64,000 nucleotides of DNA from Sphingobacterium humi (GCF_009768885.1 NZ_WSQA01000002.1:310001-374000), one strand, 5' to 3'. Numbered from the stretch's first letter, positions 9,473 to 18,988 are shown. The notes: a model not told the origin generated them from the sequence alone. Made by a program: numbers and translations.

Positions 9473-9503
9473 AAATAGCTCATCTTGCGATGAGCTATTT
9501 TAG
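9473..9503 (+). terminator. terminator of the tRNA unit
   Basis: A 12-bp perfect stem (AAATAGCTCATC / GATGAGCTATTT) with loop TTGC, 7 bases after tRNA-Leu. Confidence 0.85.
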
Positions 9504-9564
9504 TATAAAGTACTTTGTATTTAGTACTTAGACCTTGTTTGGGATCAGTTTCAAAACCTGTGGA

Positions 9565-10554
9565 CTAAGCAAATAATTTGGTCAATCTAAATAAGAAAAA
9601 GTTGACATCTCCTACACCTCTGAACTGACTTCTGAACGCCTTTATCTTAGCATTAAACGATTCTGCTGAGGCATTAGTACTTCTGTTATCAAAGTAGTTC
9701 AGGATGTTTCTATAATGGTTCTTTATCGTCCTGGATACCGTATTGAATGATTTGAATCCCGAGGCCTCAACATGCTGATGCCATAGCCCCAATTTGGCAT
9801 AGGCTACTCCCTTGTCCTTGATACTGTTATAGATCCACGATAATCTCTGGCTTAATTCATAGGCCTTTTCTAGATCTGGGTAGAGCTCAAAGAGTATCCC
9901 GGCTCTTTCCTTCTGGTCAGGAGTCCATTTGTTCTAGGACTTATAGAGCAGGTACCTAGATCTTGCCAACAGCTGCTTAAGGGTATCGCCATTGGGTAAT
10001 ATCTTTGCGGAATAGGGCTTCTGGAGCTTACGGCCCTTCTCAATGGCCTGGTTTTCATCATCTATAGCCTTCCATCGATGCTTTATCCTGATTTCCTGAA
10101 GTGCCTCTGTAGCCAATTGCTGAACATGGAAGCGATCTGTTACCTGAACTGCCAGTGGAAAGCATTTCTTGGCGATAAGCCCCATGTTTCCTGCAAGATC
10201 CAGCGTTATCTCCGATACCTTTTTACGTAATCTTTCCGGGATGCTTTGAAGGATGGGAATGATATTCTCCGATTTGGTGCCGTTCAGGATGGCGATAATG
10301 GTTCCCCTTTTGCCGCGAGCACCCTTGTTGGTGACCACGGTATAGAGCTCTCCCTGCGACAGACAAGTCTCATCAATGGAAATATGGCTGCCAATGTTCT
10401 CTGGAAAAACAAGGCCTTCACGAGCGTTCTCCCGGTGTTCCCAATCCTGAAAGCCACTCAGCTTATTTCGGTAGTAACGCCTTAACTTACTGGCTGATAT
10501 ACCATAGAAGGAACTGATCGTTTGGATGCTATGAGCCTGATTGTCCGCTGATAC
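9565..10554 (-). pseudogene. IS transposase catalytic part (DDE, ISL3-like), interrupted
   Basis: One continuous frame carries recognisable transposase sequence from VSADNQAHS (10554) to the C-terminal FLFRLTKLFA (stop 9565-9567), broken only by a TAG at 9934-9936 after ARSRYLLYKS. Catalytic-core signatures include HISIDETCL, ITLDLAGNMG, VTDRFHVQQLATEA and the C-terminal STNASAESFNAKIKAFR, matching the DDE domain of ISL3-like elements. Relatives known to me continue through the stop position with a lysine, so AAG to TAG is the likely lesion. The frame has no ATG near its beginning; it is +1 relative to the upstream frame and is entered at a T6A4 run (10556-10565), suggesting a frameshift-fused transposase in the parent element. 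Confidence 0.8.
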
Positions 10555-10894
10555 CTTTTAAAAAAGCCGCGAAATCCTGTGTGATACGCGTCCCTTTGGC
10601 TACTAACTCCCAATTCCTACTAACTACTTTATTGCTGTCTTGATTGAGCCATCTGCGACGCTTGACATGTAAGTAAACTTGTTGTCCACGAATAGGGAAA
10701 TCCTGTAGGGTAACAGGTTCAAAGAAGCCTTTCGATGTCAGTTTATTCTTTTGAAATTCTTCAGGAATGACATTCATCTCTTCCAAGAAAATATCCAACC
10801 GACCCGCTTCTTGCGTATAATGGGTCATCTCAAAATAATCAGAAACTCCCTGTGGAATAATAAGGGGCATGAGGGCTTTAAATGAATCGTGCAT
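10529..10894 (-). CDS. ISAon1-family transposase N-terminal region protein
   Basis: About 121 residues, taking the start at MHDSFKALMPL. A longer reading frame exists from 10990, but it runs outside the inverted repeat (10962) and is therefore not used. The segments NVIPEEFQKNKLTSKGF, VTLQDFPIRG and VYLHVKRRRW followed by GTRITQDFAAFLKG are characteristic of the separate N-terminal protein of ISAon1-type elements. It ends KGISGQSGS after crossing the T6A4 run where the catalytic frame opens at +1. Confidence 0.75.
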   Translation of the reverse strand: MHDSFKALMPLIIPQGVSDYFEMTHYTQEAGRLDIFLEEMNVIPEEFQKNKLTSKGFFEPVTLQDFPIRGQQVYLHVKRRRWLNQDSNKVVSRNWELVAKGTRITQDFAAFLKGISGQSGS

Positions 10895-10986
10895 CTGGTA
10901 AAATTTCAAACACGAATATCCGATTATTTTTTGTCCTCTCCACAACTTTTGTACATGATCCCTTGTTTGGATCATCCTGTTAATGC

Positions 10987-11556
10987 TCATTTAATAAAAA
11001 TATTCGTACTATCAGGCTTTCTTGAAAGTTTACTGAAATTAAACGTATCTTGAAGCAATTGTTTTTCATTATCATAATGATTCAACTTTTCTGTTATTAC
11101 AAAAGTAGTATCATTTAGAACTTTTCCCATCCGAATGACTGTCTTCATTCCTCCACCAGATGAAGGCTCCCAATTTTCAATTTTGATACTATCTCCAACC
11201 ATTGTGAATATACCCCATAAATTTGCGTCTCTTTTACTTTTTCCACTATTCTTGTATCTTTCATATAAATATGCTGCTCTATTATTGACACTATCGGCTC
11301 TTAATGTTTCTCCACCTATAAAAACACCGTTAGAATAAAATATATAAACATTATAAGAATCTAATTCTTTAGCTACGCCATAAGCAGTACTATTTTTTAC
11401 ACTATCATAAAACATAGCCTTTCCCCTCAATTTATAATAACCATCAAAACACAACTTGTTATCTGTAATATTTTTAGGTGCTAACATCATTTTCTGGTTC
11501 ATACAATTTGTTAACAATATAAAAAACAATGTAATTGATAAAAATATTCTTGCCAT
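10987..11556 (-). CDS. hypothetical lipoprotein
   Basis: A 189-residue exported protein. The hydrophobic leader ends LLTNC with Cys18, an acceptable but unusual lipobox because Asn rather than Ser, Gly or Ala precedes the Cys. The rest is mixed alpha/beta with a run of beta-prone segments (CFDGYYKLRGKAMFYD, YNVYIFYSNGVFIGG, TTFVITEKLNHYDN). The base composition is more AT-rich than in its neighbours, suggesting it may be a recent arrival together with the adjacent insertion sequence. I do not recognise a family. Confidence 0.6.
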   Translation of the reverse strand: MARIFLSITLFFILLTNCMNQKMMLAPKNITDNKLCFDGYYKLRGKAMFYDSVKNSTAYGVAKELDSYNVYIFYSNGVFIGGETLRADSVNNRAAYLYERYKNSGKSKRDANLWGIFTMVGDSIKIENWEPSSGGGMKTVIRMGKVLNDTTFVITEKLNHYDNEKQLLQDTFNFSKLSRKPDSTNIFIK

Positions 11557-11765
11557 GTTGTATTGTGATTATTTAACATTAATCCATTTTTGTCCTATAT
11601 ATTGGTCTGGATTACTTCCATCCGTTGTTAAGTACATCCCCATTTACATACAATATATTAAAACCATAAGAAAATAAAAAGGCCCACCATCACGATGAGC
11701 CTTCCAGGTAGTATCAAGTTACATACCCCCCATTTTTTGATTCCACTACCGGAATTGGGCGCAAA

Positions 11766-13532
11766 CTATTCCCATCCCGGATTTTGAACCAGATTTTTAT
11801 TTAACACAAGATCTTCCAAAGGAATCGGTGAGAAATAATCCCTACCTTCTTCAAAAATTCCATTCTGAGGAAAGGGATCTAAATTCCCGGCATTTGCCTT
11901 TTGTTGACCAGTAATCGGATCCCGTAAAGTTCTTTGTTTGATGTTGATCATGGACGTAACAGACGATGGTGCACCTGCTGTACTACCGCTATGTAGAAAC
12001 ACATCGGCTTGCCCATCTCCTGTCCAATCATGCGCCCCTAAGCCAGAGAAATAAACGCCAACCATCGGTTTTGTAAGCTTCGTTCCCTCCTTCCAGCGCA
12101 TTAAATCATCCCAACGTTGGCCCTCATTAAATAATTCTATCCGTCGTTCTCGCCGAATTTCTAAGATAACGCCCCTATTGGCTGATCCAACATGCGGATA
12201 CATATCCACTAAGAACGGATCAGGATTGCTGTTTGCATTGGCCAAATTTAAAGGAGGCATCCCTGCTCGCGTACGCAACTTGTTAATCGATTGATCCAGA
12301 TCACTCTGGGTCAGGGTGCCCAATTCAGCCTTCGCTTCCGCAAATACCAATAAGGCTTCGGCATAACGGAATAAGATAATATCAAATACAGAGGCACCAC
12401 TAGCCCATTGAGCACGATTTGGCAAGGCTTTGATAAGTCGGTAACCTGTGGTTGTTAAATTTAAGATGACAGGCTCGTTCTTGGTTTCTCCGTTCACCCG
12501 GAAATCAGGACCAGCCGTAGTTTGTGTCAGACGAGGATCCCGCTGTTGCATTTCATCATAGAAAGAAAACGTTTTGTAATTTGCACGATCGGTGAAACGA
12601 GAACCATCCGCCATTAAATAGCTATTCACCATATCCTTCATCATCCCATAGGCGCCAAGAGTAGGCGAAGTAAAGGTATTGGCGGTACTATGCACCTTTA
12701 ATCCCAATTCATAATCAACGGCTAATATCGTTTCCACGGCATCTTGCTTGTCCCTGGCAAATAAATTCCGATAAGATGCTTGAGGTCCCCCGTCGGTAAA
12801 CAAGGTATATCCGCCAAGGCTCATCAGTTCATTACTGGCCTTCACCGCCTCATTCAAAAACTTCTCATGTCCTGGAATTTGATGGTATTTTCGAAAAGTC
12901 CCTTCAAAAAGAGCTACCCTGGCTTTCAAGAGCAAGGCCGTATATTTCGTTATTAAATTCAATTTCTTCTCCTTCGGAATATACTGAATGGCATAATCTA
13001 AATCCGCTAATACCGAGTCCATCACCAAAACTCGGGAGTCCCGAGGTTTATACAAGTCCGGATCCTTGGCATCCAATACCTTGCCATACCAAGGCACATC
13101 TCCAAAAGTCTTCACTTTATCGTAGTAGAAATAAGCTCGAAAAAAACGCGCAATTCCACTGTATTTTTCCCGAGCCGCTTGATCGGATACTTTATGGTAA
13201 TTCGCTAGGAAGTAATTTATTTTCCGCAAGTTGCCCCAGGCCCATCCGCCGGAACCACTCGTCACAGGAATAATCCGATTTCCTTTTACCCGGTTCGCCG
13301 GATTTAAGGGCATGATATTATCCGAACTGGCATCATCAGCATACACTTCCGTGGTTAATAACATGGTATAGAAGTCGTTACTGGCCACTTCTAAATCTTT
13401 TGCTGTATTAAAAAAGTAGGGCGCTTCCACCTGATCTTCCGCAGGGCGTTCCAAAAAATCTTTATTACATGACGCAAGCATAATGAAGCTTGCACACAAA
13501 AGCATATATGGGGTACATTTTATCAATTTCAT
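11766..13532 (-). CDS. SusD/RagB family nutrient-binding lipoprotein
   Basis: A 588-residue surface lipoprotein with lipobox LASC (Cys22) followed by NKDFLERPAEDQV, the classic SusD N-terminus. TPR-like SusD features follow: RKINYFLANYHKV, ARFFRAYFYYDKVKTFGDVPW, ALLLKARVALFEGTFRKYH, and the C-terminal EIRRERRIELFNEGQRWDDLMRWKEG. SusD proteins cap the SusC channel and bind the glycan or other ligand at the cell surface. The stop of the partner susC gene is 10 bases upstream. The ligand cannot be predicted, because no glycoside hydrolase or other enzyme is linked. Confidence 0.95.
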   Translation of the reverse strand: MKLIKCTPYMLLCASFIMLASCNKDFLERPAEDQVEAPYFFNTAKDLEVASNDFYTMLLTTEVYADDASSDNIMPLNPANRVKGNRIIPVTSGSGGWAWGNLRKINYFLANYHKVSDQAAREKYSGIARFFRAYFYYDKVKTFGDVPWYGKVLDAKDPDLYKPRDSRVLVMDSVLADLDYAIQYIPKEKKLNLITKYTALLLKARVALFEGTFRKYHQIPGHEKFLNEAVKASNELMSLGGYTLFTDGGPQASYRNLFARDKQDAVETILAVDYELGLKVHSTANTFTSPTLGAYGMMKDMVNSYLMADGSRFTDRANYKTFSFYDEMQQRDPRLTQTTAGPDFRVNGETKNEPVILNLTTTGYRLIKALPNRAQWASGASVFDIILFRYAEALLVFAEAKAELGTLTQSDLDQSINKLRTRAGMPPLNLANANSNPDPFLVDMYPHVGSANRGVILEIRRERRIELFNEGQRWDDLMRWKEGTKLTKPMVGVYFSGLGAHDWTGDGQADVFLHSGSTAGAPSSVTSMINIKQRTLRDPITGQQKANAGNLDPFPQNGIFEEGRDYFSPIPLEDLVLNKNLVQNPGWE

Positions 13533-13542
13533 TTTTCTGCAA

Positions 13543-16500
13543 TTAAAGAGTTAACATAACGCCAAAGGAGATCGTTTTACCCATCGGATAAGACCGCAGA
13601 TCACCACGATCATCCACTGTTTCCGGTGATGAATAATCGACCGCAGAACCCGCTTGCTCCGGATCTAAATACTTGGTTAGATTTCCAAAACTCCAGGTCA
13701 GGATGTTTTCACCGCTAAAAAACAGACGAAGTTTATCTACTTTAACGCGCTGGGTTAGCGATTGCGGCAACGTGTAGCCAAAAGTGAAGTTCCGAAGCCT
13801 CAAATAGCCTACATTCGTTAAATAATAATCGTTCAGCTCATTTAAAGAACGTCCTCCTTGTAAGGAAGAATAGCCTCTATAAATCTGCGGATAAGGATTA
13901 TTCGGCTTATCCGCTGTCCAAGCTTGATCCACTAAGTCTTTGCGCAAAAAGGAAAGATAAGGACGCTGGTAAGAACCCCAATACAAATCGCCTGTCGGAT
14001 ACCAATCTTGGTGAGCAACGCCTGCAACAGCTAGGGCCATATCAAAAGCCTTCCAGCGCATGTTTAAATTTAGCCCAAATGGAAATTGAGGCATGGAATT
14101 ACCAATTCGCGAAAGATCCCCATGTTTTTCTAAGGTATTATCGCCTTTATCGATTCTTCCGTCTTTATTCACATCGATATATTTAACATCGCCTGCACGT
14201 AAATGGTTCCATTCACTATTTTGCATCACATTTAAAATATCGTTGTAAACCAAGGAAAGGTTATTGCGCGGATTAGTAAAGGAGTTTTGGTAAGCCAAGG
14301 CCTCTTCATCGGTCTTGAATTGTCCATCGATATGATAACCCCAAATCTCCCCTAACTCCTGCCCTTCATAATACGAGCTTAGTAAACCATTGGGATTATT
14401 ATATCGGGTAATCGTTCCTTTGAAATTAGACAGACTTGCCGTGGCACTAAAATGTAATGGAGCGCCTGCAACCTCAAATTTATCTTGATAACTCAGGCCA
14501 ATTTCAAAGCCCTCATTCCGCAAGCCGGCATAATTTTCCTTCGGCTCATTCGCACCAAAAACCGCTGGCAAGGGTTCCCCTGGTAAATACATACCTTGAA
14601 CGTTTTTCCGAAACCAATCGGCATTCACAAACAACTTGTTGCCAAGAAAACCCAGGTCAGCACCCACGTTTACCGTTTCGGTAGATTCCCAAGTAACAAC
14701 CGTTGGCAATGGCCCCGGCATGGAAGCAAAGTTCAACTTTGTGCCTCCATCCAACCAATTAGATACCCCCACATTCATAAGTTCTTTAAAGGTATTGACG
14801 CCCACGGTTTGGTTACCTAATTTTCCAAAGGAACCCCTCACCTTGAAGGAGCTTACATAAGGTTTTAGTGGCTGCCAAAAAGATTCTCGATCAATTTGCC
14901 ATCCGGCAGATATAGAAGGAAATAAGCCCCAACGGCTTTCTTTCGGAAAGCGGGAAGAACCATCGTAGCGCGCATTCAATTCCAACAGGTATTTGTTGTC
15001 GTAATCATAATTCAAACGCCCGAAATAGCCTTGTACCGCCCAATTGGTTGCCGAACCGTTAATGTTGTTCATCACCGTACCTAATGACAGATTCGCTAAG
15101 TCTTCAATCAATAACCCATCTACAGTGGCAGCAACACGATCACGATCGAAAAACTCTTGGTTAAACCCGGCCAAAACCTTAATATTTCCATACTGATTGA
15201 GACTTTTTGTATAGGTTGCAAATAAGTTTAACGCATCGTATTTATCCTTCCATCTGAATTCCGACAAGCGATTTAAGCCTTTCGTCGTAAGCTTTAGTCG
15301 GTTCCCCGAATAATGCTCAAAAGGATTTAAGCGAAAATTCTGCGCAGTATATTCTAAGCGGTGGCTGTAATCAAAATTTACTTGCAAGCCTTCAATGGGT
15401 TTGACAACCGCACGAAAGGTATTGGTCAGTTCGTCGGTATCATATAAGCGCCAAGTTTTCCCGGAATATAAGCCTGCACTTCCTCCCTGCCCTCCGGTTC
15501 CGGTTCCTATGTCCGTTGGAATACCGTCAACCATAATTGGGTAAAATGCCATTAAGTGGTACCAGGTGGTGGTACTCCACAGACCTCCGAAACCATTCGC
15601 ATAGCCCCCATAATCCTTATCTTTTTCATTGATAAATTGCACATTATTGGAAAGCTCTAACCATTTATACGGCGTAAAAACAACATTGGCTTTTAAATTC
15701 TGACGGTCCATATTGGCGTCATCATTTATGTTATTAATGCTTTCTCGTTTAAAGAGGCGACCCGACAAATAGCCTTTCAACTTATCAGAACCCCCTGAAA
15801 TGGCGATATTATGGAAGTTTGAACCTTGATTCTTCTTAAACAGATGATCCCACCAATTCGATTTATAGAAGAATTTATTGGTGCCATCTGCTTGCAGCTC
15901 ATGAAATGGAGCCAGTTCCCCGCTAGCCACTTTCTTGATCTTTTCCCAATCTTCATCGTTATAATTGGTGTATGAGGTGCCATTATAGCCATATAAGGCC
16001 GCATCTACCGTTTTCCCATACACATAAGGATCCGAAATATAATCGGTACGGGCAGTCGGGCTTGTCCAACCAAAATTATTGGTATAGCTGATTGAGGTAG
16101 TACCCGCTTTTCCGGTTTTGGTGGTTATTAAAATTACACCGAATGCTCCGCGTGCACCATAAATAGAGGCTGAAGAAGCATCTTTCAATACCGTTACACT
16201 TTCAATATCATTCGGATTCACCCGGGTGATATTCCCTTCAATACCATCGATTAAAATTAATGGGCTACCTCCATTGATGGAATTAAAGCCACGTACATTG
16301 ATATCCGGTGTAGCTGCAGGATCGCCATCATTCATCTGAATATTCAATCCCGGCATCAAACCTTGTAGCGTACTGGCAATGTTAGCATCCGGACGGAGGG
16401 CAATATCGGAGGCATTTACCTGCGAAACGGCACCTGTTAAATTCGCGCGTTTCTGTTGCCCATAGCCCACCACAATAACCTCATCCAAATCAGAAATGGC

Positions 16501-17112
16501 CTCTTTCAATACAATCTGCAGGCTCTTAGTGGAACTTATAGGTATCGTCTGGCTCTCATAGCCCAAGGCTGAAACGATAATACGTGGCGCAGCATCCGGA
16601 CTAACCAACTTAAAATATCCTTGACTATCGGTTGCTGTTGCTAGGTTGCTATTTTGTAAACTGATGGAGGCTCCGGAAATAGGGTGCCCTTGTTCATCTT
16701 TTACATAGCCTTCAATCACTTGTTGGTTTTGCGCCATTTGAGCGAGCAATTCATCGCGCGATTTAATCAGCACCATTTGGTTATCCAAAAAATAAACCAA
16801 GCCTTGTGGGGTTAAAATCTTTTGGAGGACAAGTTGAAGATCCTTATTGGTAAAGGAAGCATCAACTTTTCCAAAGGAACGGAATTCCGACTCACTATAT
16901 AAAAAATCATAATTGGTTTGTACCTGAATGTCTTGAAGAATCTCCTGCAATGTTGCTTGCTTAACACGCAGCGAAATCTTTTGCCCCAAGGTAGACGCAC
17001 TAACATGCAACATGGTTCCCAGAAGAAACATCGAAACCAGTTTCATCATGACTAATAGTTTGCATACCCCTCTTTTTGAAAAATAGGGATATCTAGTAAA
17101 AAAATAATACAT
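13543..17112 (-). CDS. SusC/RagA family TonB-dependent transporter with STN signalling domain
   Basis: A 1189-residue outer-membrane transporter. A signal segment (about residues 20-40) precedes an STN domain at about 45-115 (ISLRVKQATLQEILQDIQ, YDFLYSESEF, LVYFLDNQMVLI), which contacts FecR in surface signalling. A carboxypeptidase-like beta-sandwich follows (IEGYVKDEQGHPISGASI), then the SusC linker DLDEVIVVGYGQQKRANLTGAVS and the plug domain (LQGLMPGLNIQ, PLILIDGIEG, DIESVTVLKDASSASIYGARGAFGVILITTKTG). The 22-strand barrel fills the rest, ending KTISFGVMLTL. It lies between fecR (upstream) and susD, in the order sigma-fecR-susC-susD. Confidence 0.95.
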   Translation of the reverse strand: MYYFFTRYPYFSKRGVCKLLVMMKLVSMFLLGTMLHVSASTLGQKISLRVKQATLQEILQDIQVQTNYDFLYSESEFRSFGKVDASFTNKDLQLVLQKILTPQGLVYFLDNQMVLIKSRDELLAQMAQNQQVIEGYVKDEQGHPISGASISLQNSNLATATDSQGYFKLVSPDAAPRIIVSALGYESQTIPISSTKSLQIVLKEAISDLDEVIVVGYGQQKRANLTGAVSQVNASDIALRPDANIASTLQGLMPGLNIQMNDGDPAATPDINVRGFNSINGGSPLILIDGIEGNITRVNPNDIESVTVLKDASSASIYGARGAFGVILITTKTGKAGTTSISYTNNFGWTSPTARTDYISDPYVYGKTVDAALYGYNGTSYTNYNDEDWEKIKKVASGELAPFHELQADGTNKFFYKSNWWDHLFKKNQGSNFHNIAISGGSDKLKGYLSGRLFKRESINNINDDANMDRQNLKANVVFTPYKWLELSNNVQFINEKDKDYGGYANGFGGLWSTTTWYHLMAFYPIMVDGIPTDIGTGTGGQGGSAGLYSGKTWRLYDTDELTNTFRAVVKPIEGLQVNFDYSHRLEYTAQNFRLNPFEHYSGNRLKLTTKGLNRLSEFRWKDKYDALNLFATYTKSLNQYGNIKVLAGFNQEFFDRDRVAATVDGLLIEDLANLSLGTVMNNINGSATNWAVQGYFGRLNYDYDNKYLLELNARYDGSSRFPKESRWGLFPSISAGWQIDRESFWQPLKPYVSSFKVRGSFGKLGNQTVGVNTFKELMNVGVSNWLDGGTKLNFASMPGPLPTVVTWESTETVNVGADLGFLGNKLFVNADWFRKNVQGMYLPGEPLPAVFGANEPKENYAGLRNEGFEIGLSYQDKFEVAGAPLHFSATASLSNFKGTITRYNNPNGLLSSYYEGQELGEIWGYHIDGQFKTDEEALAYQNSFTNPRNNLSLVYNDILNVMQNSEWNHLRAGDVKYIDVNKDGRIDKGDNTLEKHGDLSRIGNSMPQFPFGLNLNMRWKAFDMALAVAGVAHQDWYPTGDLYWGSYQRPYLSFLRKDLVDQAWTADKPNNPYPQIYRGYSSLQGGRSLNELNDYYLTNVGYLRLRNFTFGYTLPQSLTQRVKVDKLRLFFSGENILTWSFGNLTKYLDPEQAGSAVDYSSPETVDDRGDLRSYPMGKTISFGVMLTL

Positions 17113-17172
17113 TTGATACGTATAGGGTAAATAATTTGTTGTTATGAAGGACTTTATCCATACTTTTTTATG

Positions 17173-17206
17173 CGGAAGCGTGGCCGCGCTTCCGTATAGT
17201 TTTTTT
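17173..17206 (+). terminator. hairpin between fecR and susC, terminator-like only on the + strand
   Basis: An 8-bp GC-rich stem (CGGAAGCG / CGCTTCCG, 6-nt loop) in the 102-base gap. The long T-run lies on its right, so it would stop rightward transcripts, although both flanking genes run leftward. In the minus direction there is no T-run, so here it is more likely an mRNA stem than a terminator. Confidence 0.4.
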
Positions 17207-17214
17207 AATTAGAA

Positions 17215-18375
17215 TTACTCGCTAACGAAAATCCTCCTTTCTTTAATTTCAAATTTTAGGTCTGCCATTTTTTCCATGGCTTTTAATACATCCGTTAAGC
17301 TCCTACTCCGGAGAATAGAACCTGAAAATCGCTTATTGATATGGGTTTGATAGACAACAGCATCGATGTCATACCAGCTTATAATATCTTGAAGAATATC
17401 ATCGAGATGCGCATTTGTAAATCGGAAATAACCGTCGCGCCAAGCTAATACTTCCCGAAAATTAGCCTTCCCTTTCTGCATATCCCCAGCTTTATCTACT
17501 TGAATTTGCTCGCCAGGTGCAATAAACTGTTGTTGCTTTGCTGTGTGCACTTCCACCTTACCACGAACTAAACTAGTTTGGGTAAGCCCTGAAGATGGAT
17601 ACGCTTTCACGTTGAATTCGGTACCCAAAACTTTCACCGCACAACGATGGGTCTGGACATAAAACGGCTTTTCCTTTTCCGAGACTACGGCAAAATAAGC
17701 CTCTCCGCTTAACTCACAGCGACGATCATGTAAATTGAAATCTGTCTTCACTTTTAAGGTAGAACCTGAATTCAGCTGAACTTTCGTGCCATCAGGCAGT
17801 AACAGACTGTAGCTCCTGCCCTTAGGTGCTTTAAATTCATGAAACTTTAAGCCTGAGGGTAGATCATGCGGTTCCATAACCAGCTTAATTAAATTTTGGC
17901 CTATTTTTGATAAGGTAATACCATTATAATGAAGCTCCTCTTGTGCAATATCTGTAAAGTCTAACCCTGTTCCATCAGCAAGCGTAATGGCACTGCTCGC
18001 CGCAGGTATAGGTTGTAAGCTATTTTGCTTATCTTTTTGCTGTACGAGTTCAACAACAGGCGGATTCTCTTTAAAAATCAATATTGAAGTTCCTACTCCC
18101 ACGAATAATACACATGCCGCGGCGAGCCAGCGCGCATACCTTCGGAAAAAACCTACTTGAGGAACATTTGCAATCCGCTTTTCCTGCATGAGTTTTTCAT
18201 ACAAGGCCTGCTTTTGAAAGGAAGGTTCAGCAGGAAATAACTCATAACCATCTAATGATTCATAGAATAATTCCTCATGCGCTTCAAGCATAAGAAGGTA
18301 TTCCTGCAGTTCCTCTTTAGAAATGCTGTTATTTAAAAATTTAGCGTTTAAATAAATGAATCGTTCCTGTTGCAC
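17215..18375 (-). CDS. FecR family anti-sigma factor
   Basis: A 386-residue inner-membrane regulator with a cytoplasmic N-terminal sigma-binding region (1-80), one membrane segment at about 83-101 (RWLAAACVLFVGVGTSILIF) and a periplasmic part. The FecR domain has KGRSYSLLLPDGTKVQLNSGS, LSGEAYFAV and VKVLGTEFNVKAYP, followed by VRGKVEVHT and LAWRDGYFRF. The C-terminal 75 residues form the DUF4974/STN-like unit (LDDILQDIISWYDIDAVVY, FSGSI). It relays a signal from the STN domain of the adjacent SusC to the ECF sigma factor encoded just upstream. Confidence 0.93.
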   Translation of the reverse strand: MQQERFIYLNAKFLNNSISKEELQEYLLMLEAHEELFYESLDGYELFPAEPSFQKQALYEKLMQEKRIANVPQVGFFRRYARWLAAACVLFVGVGTSILIFKENPPVVELVQQKDKQNSLQPIPAASSAITLADGTGLDFTDIAQEELHYNGITLSKIGQNLIKLVMEPHDLPSGLKFHEFKAPKGRSYSLLLPDGTKVQLNSGSTLKVKTDFNLHDRRCELSGEAYFAVVSEKEKPFYVQTHRCAVKVLGTEFNVKAYPSSGLTQTSLVRGKVEVHTAKQQQFIAPGEQIQVDKAGDMQKGKANFREVLAWRDGYFRFTNAHLDDILQDIISWYDIDAVVYQTHINKRFSGSILRSRSLTDVLKAMEKMADLKFEIKERRIFVSE

Positions 18376-18421
18376 AATTTTAGGGTTATTACTCTATGTA
18401 CACACGAAACAAAGGAAGGGA

Positions 18422-18988
18422 CTATAGGAAAAATAAAAAAAAGATAAAATAAATTAAATCAGCCTCTCTAAACGCGGTTCGCAGTATTTTCAAGGTTTGA
18501 ACAATGCTATTTTTCACGGTATTTTGGGAAATACCTAGCTCATCAGCAATTTCACGATGCGACTTCCCCTCCTCCCGGCTCATAATCCAGACCTGCCGCT
18601 GCCGCACAGGTAGTTGATCCACCGATTCCTTCAGGACTTGCTGTATATCGATCATATTCGAATGTATACTTTCAGATAAGGATGACATTTGATGTAACAA
18701 CTCGTTTTGTGCCTCTTCATTGTATTTAATACTCCGCAATTGATTGTAACATAATCGCTTTGCCATCACATAAATAAAAGGCCAAATATCCTTATCCTCA
18801 CATAAACTCGCACGATAAGTCCACACTTTTAAGAAGGTTTCCTGCACAATTTCTTCGGCACTCTCCTTATTTTTTAAAATGCGGAAAGCCAAATTATATA
18901 CCCCTGCACTATATGCATTAAAAACAAATTGAAAAGCGTCTAAATCACCTTCCTTTAGCTTTAAATACATATGCTTGTTCATAGACAT
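18422..18988 (-). CDS. FecI-like ECF sigma-70 factor
   Basis: 188 residues with sigma region 2 (AFQFVFNAYSAGVYNLAFRIL, ESAEEIVQETFLKVW, WPFIYVMAKRLCYNQLR) and region 4 (LPVRQRQVWIMSREEGKSHREIA, GISQNTVKNSIVQTLKILR). The start may be at the first or third codon. It ends with an unusual hydrophobic tail LIYFIFFLFFL after region 4; a comparable but shorter tail is on the other FecI-like sigma of this window. It is the first gene of the sigma-fecR-susC-susD locus and is expected to direct transcription of that locus. Confidence 0.93.
   Translation of the reverse strand: MSMNKHMYLKLKEGDLDAFQFVFNAYSAGVYNLAFRILKNKESAEEIVQETFLKVWTYRASLCEDKDIWPFIYVMAKRLCYNQLRSIKYNEEAQNELLHQMSSLSESIHSNMIDIQQVLKESVDQLPVRQRQVWIMSREEGKSHREIADELGISQNTVKNSIVQTLKILRTAFREADLIYFIFFLFFL

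Larger units (their letters stand above)
9541..10962 (-). mobile_element. ISAon1-type insertion sequence (ISL3-like), decayed
   Basis: An element of about 1.42 kb holding two minus-strand transposase reading frames. The ends are 24-bp imperfect inverted repeats, 9541-9564 and 10939-10962, matching at 19 of 24 positions and both reading GGGATCA inward from the outer edge. Immediately outside both ends lies the direct repeat TTGTTT (9535-9540 and 10963-10968), a candidate target-site duplication. The transposase second frame carries an in-frame stop, so this copy is probably inactive in cis. The right end is 24 bases from the stop of the adjacent lipoprotein gene, and the left end follows the tRNA terminator. 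Confidence 0.8.

Noticed and set aside
9248..9483. Reading frames on both strands across the tRNA-Gly/tRNA-Leu region
   Set aside because: They cross two perfect cloverleaf tRNAs and owe their length to tRNA sequence; not genes.
9870..10061. Separate minus-strand reading frame within the insertion sequence
   Set aside because: It is in another frame than the transposase, whose own frame continues through this stretch apart from one stop codon.
10895..10990. Upstream extension of the ISAon1 N-terminal protein to an ATG at 10990
   Set aside because: The extension crosses the inverted repeat end at 10962 into flanking DNA, so the internal ATG at 10894 is preferred.
11679..11703. Possible terminator between the SusD gene and the lipoprotein gene
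   Set aside because: Only a 5-bp outer stem (AAGGC/GCCTT) with unmatched interior; too weak to list.
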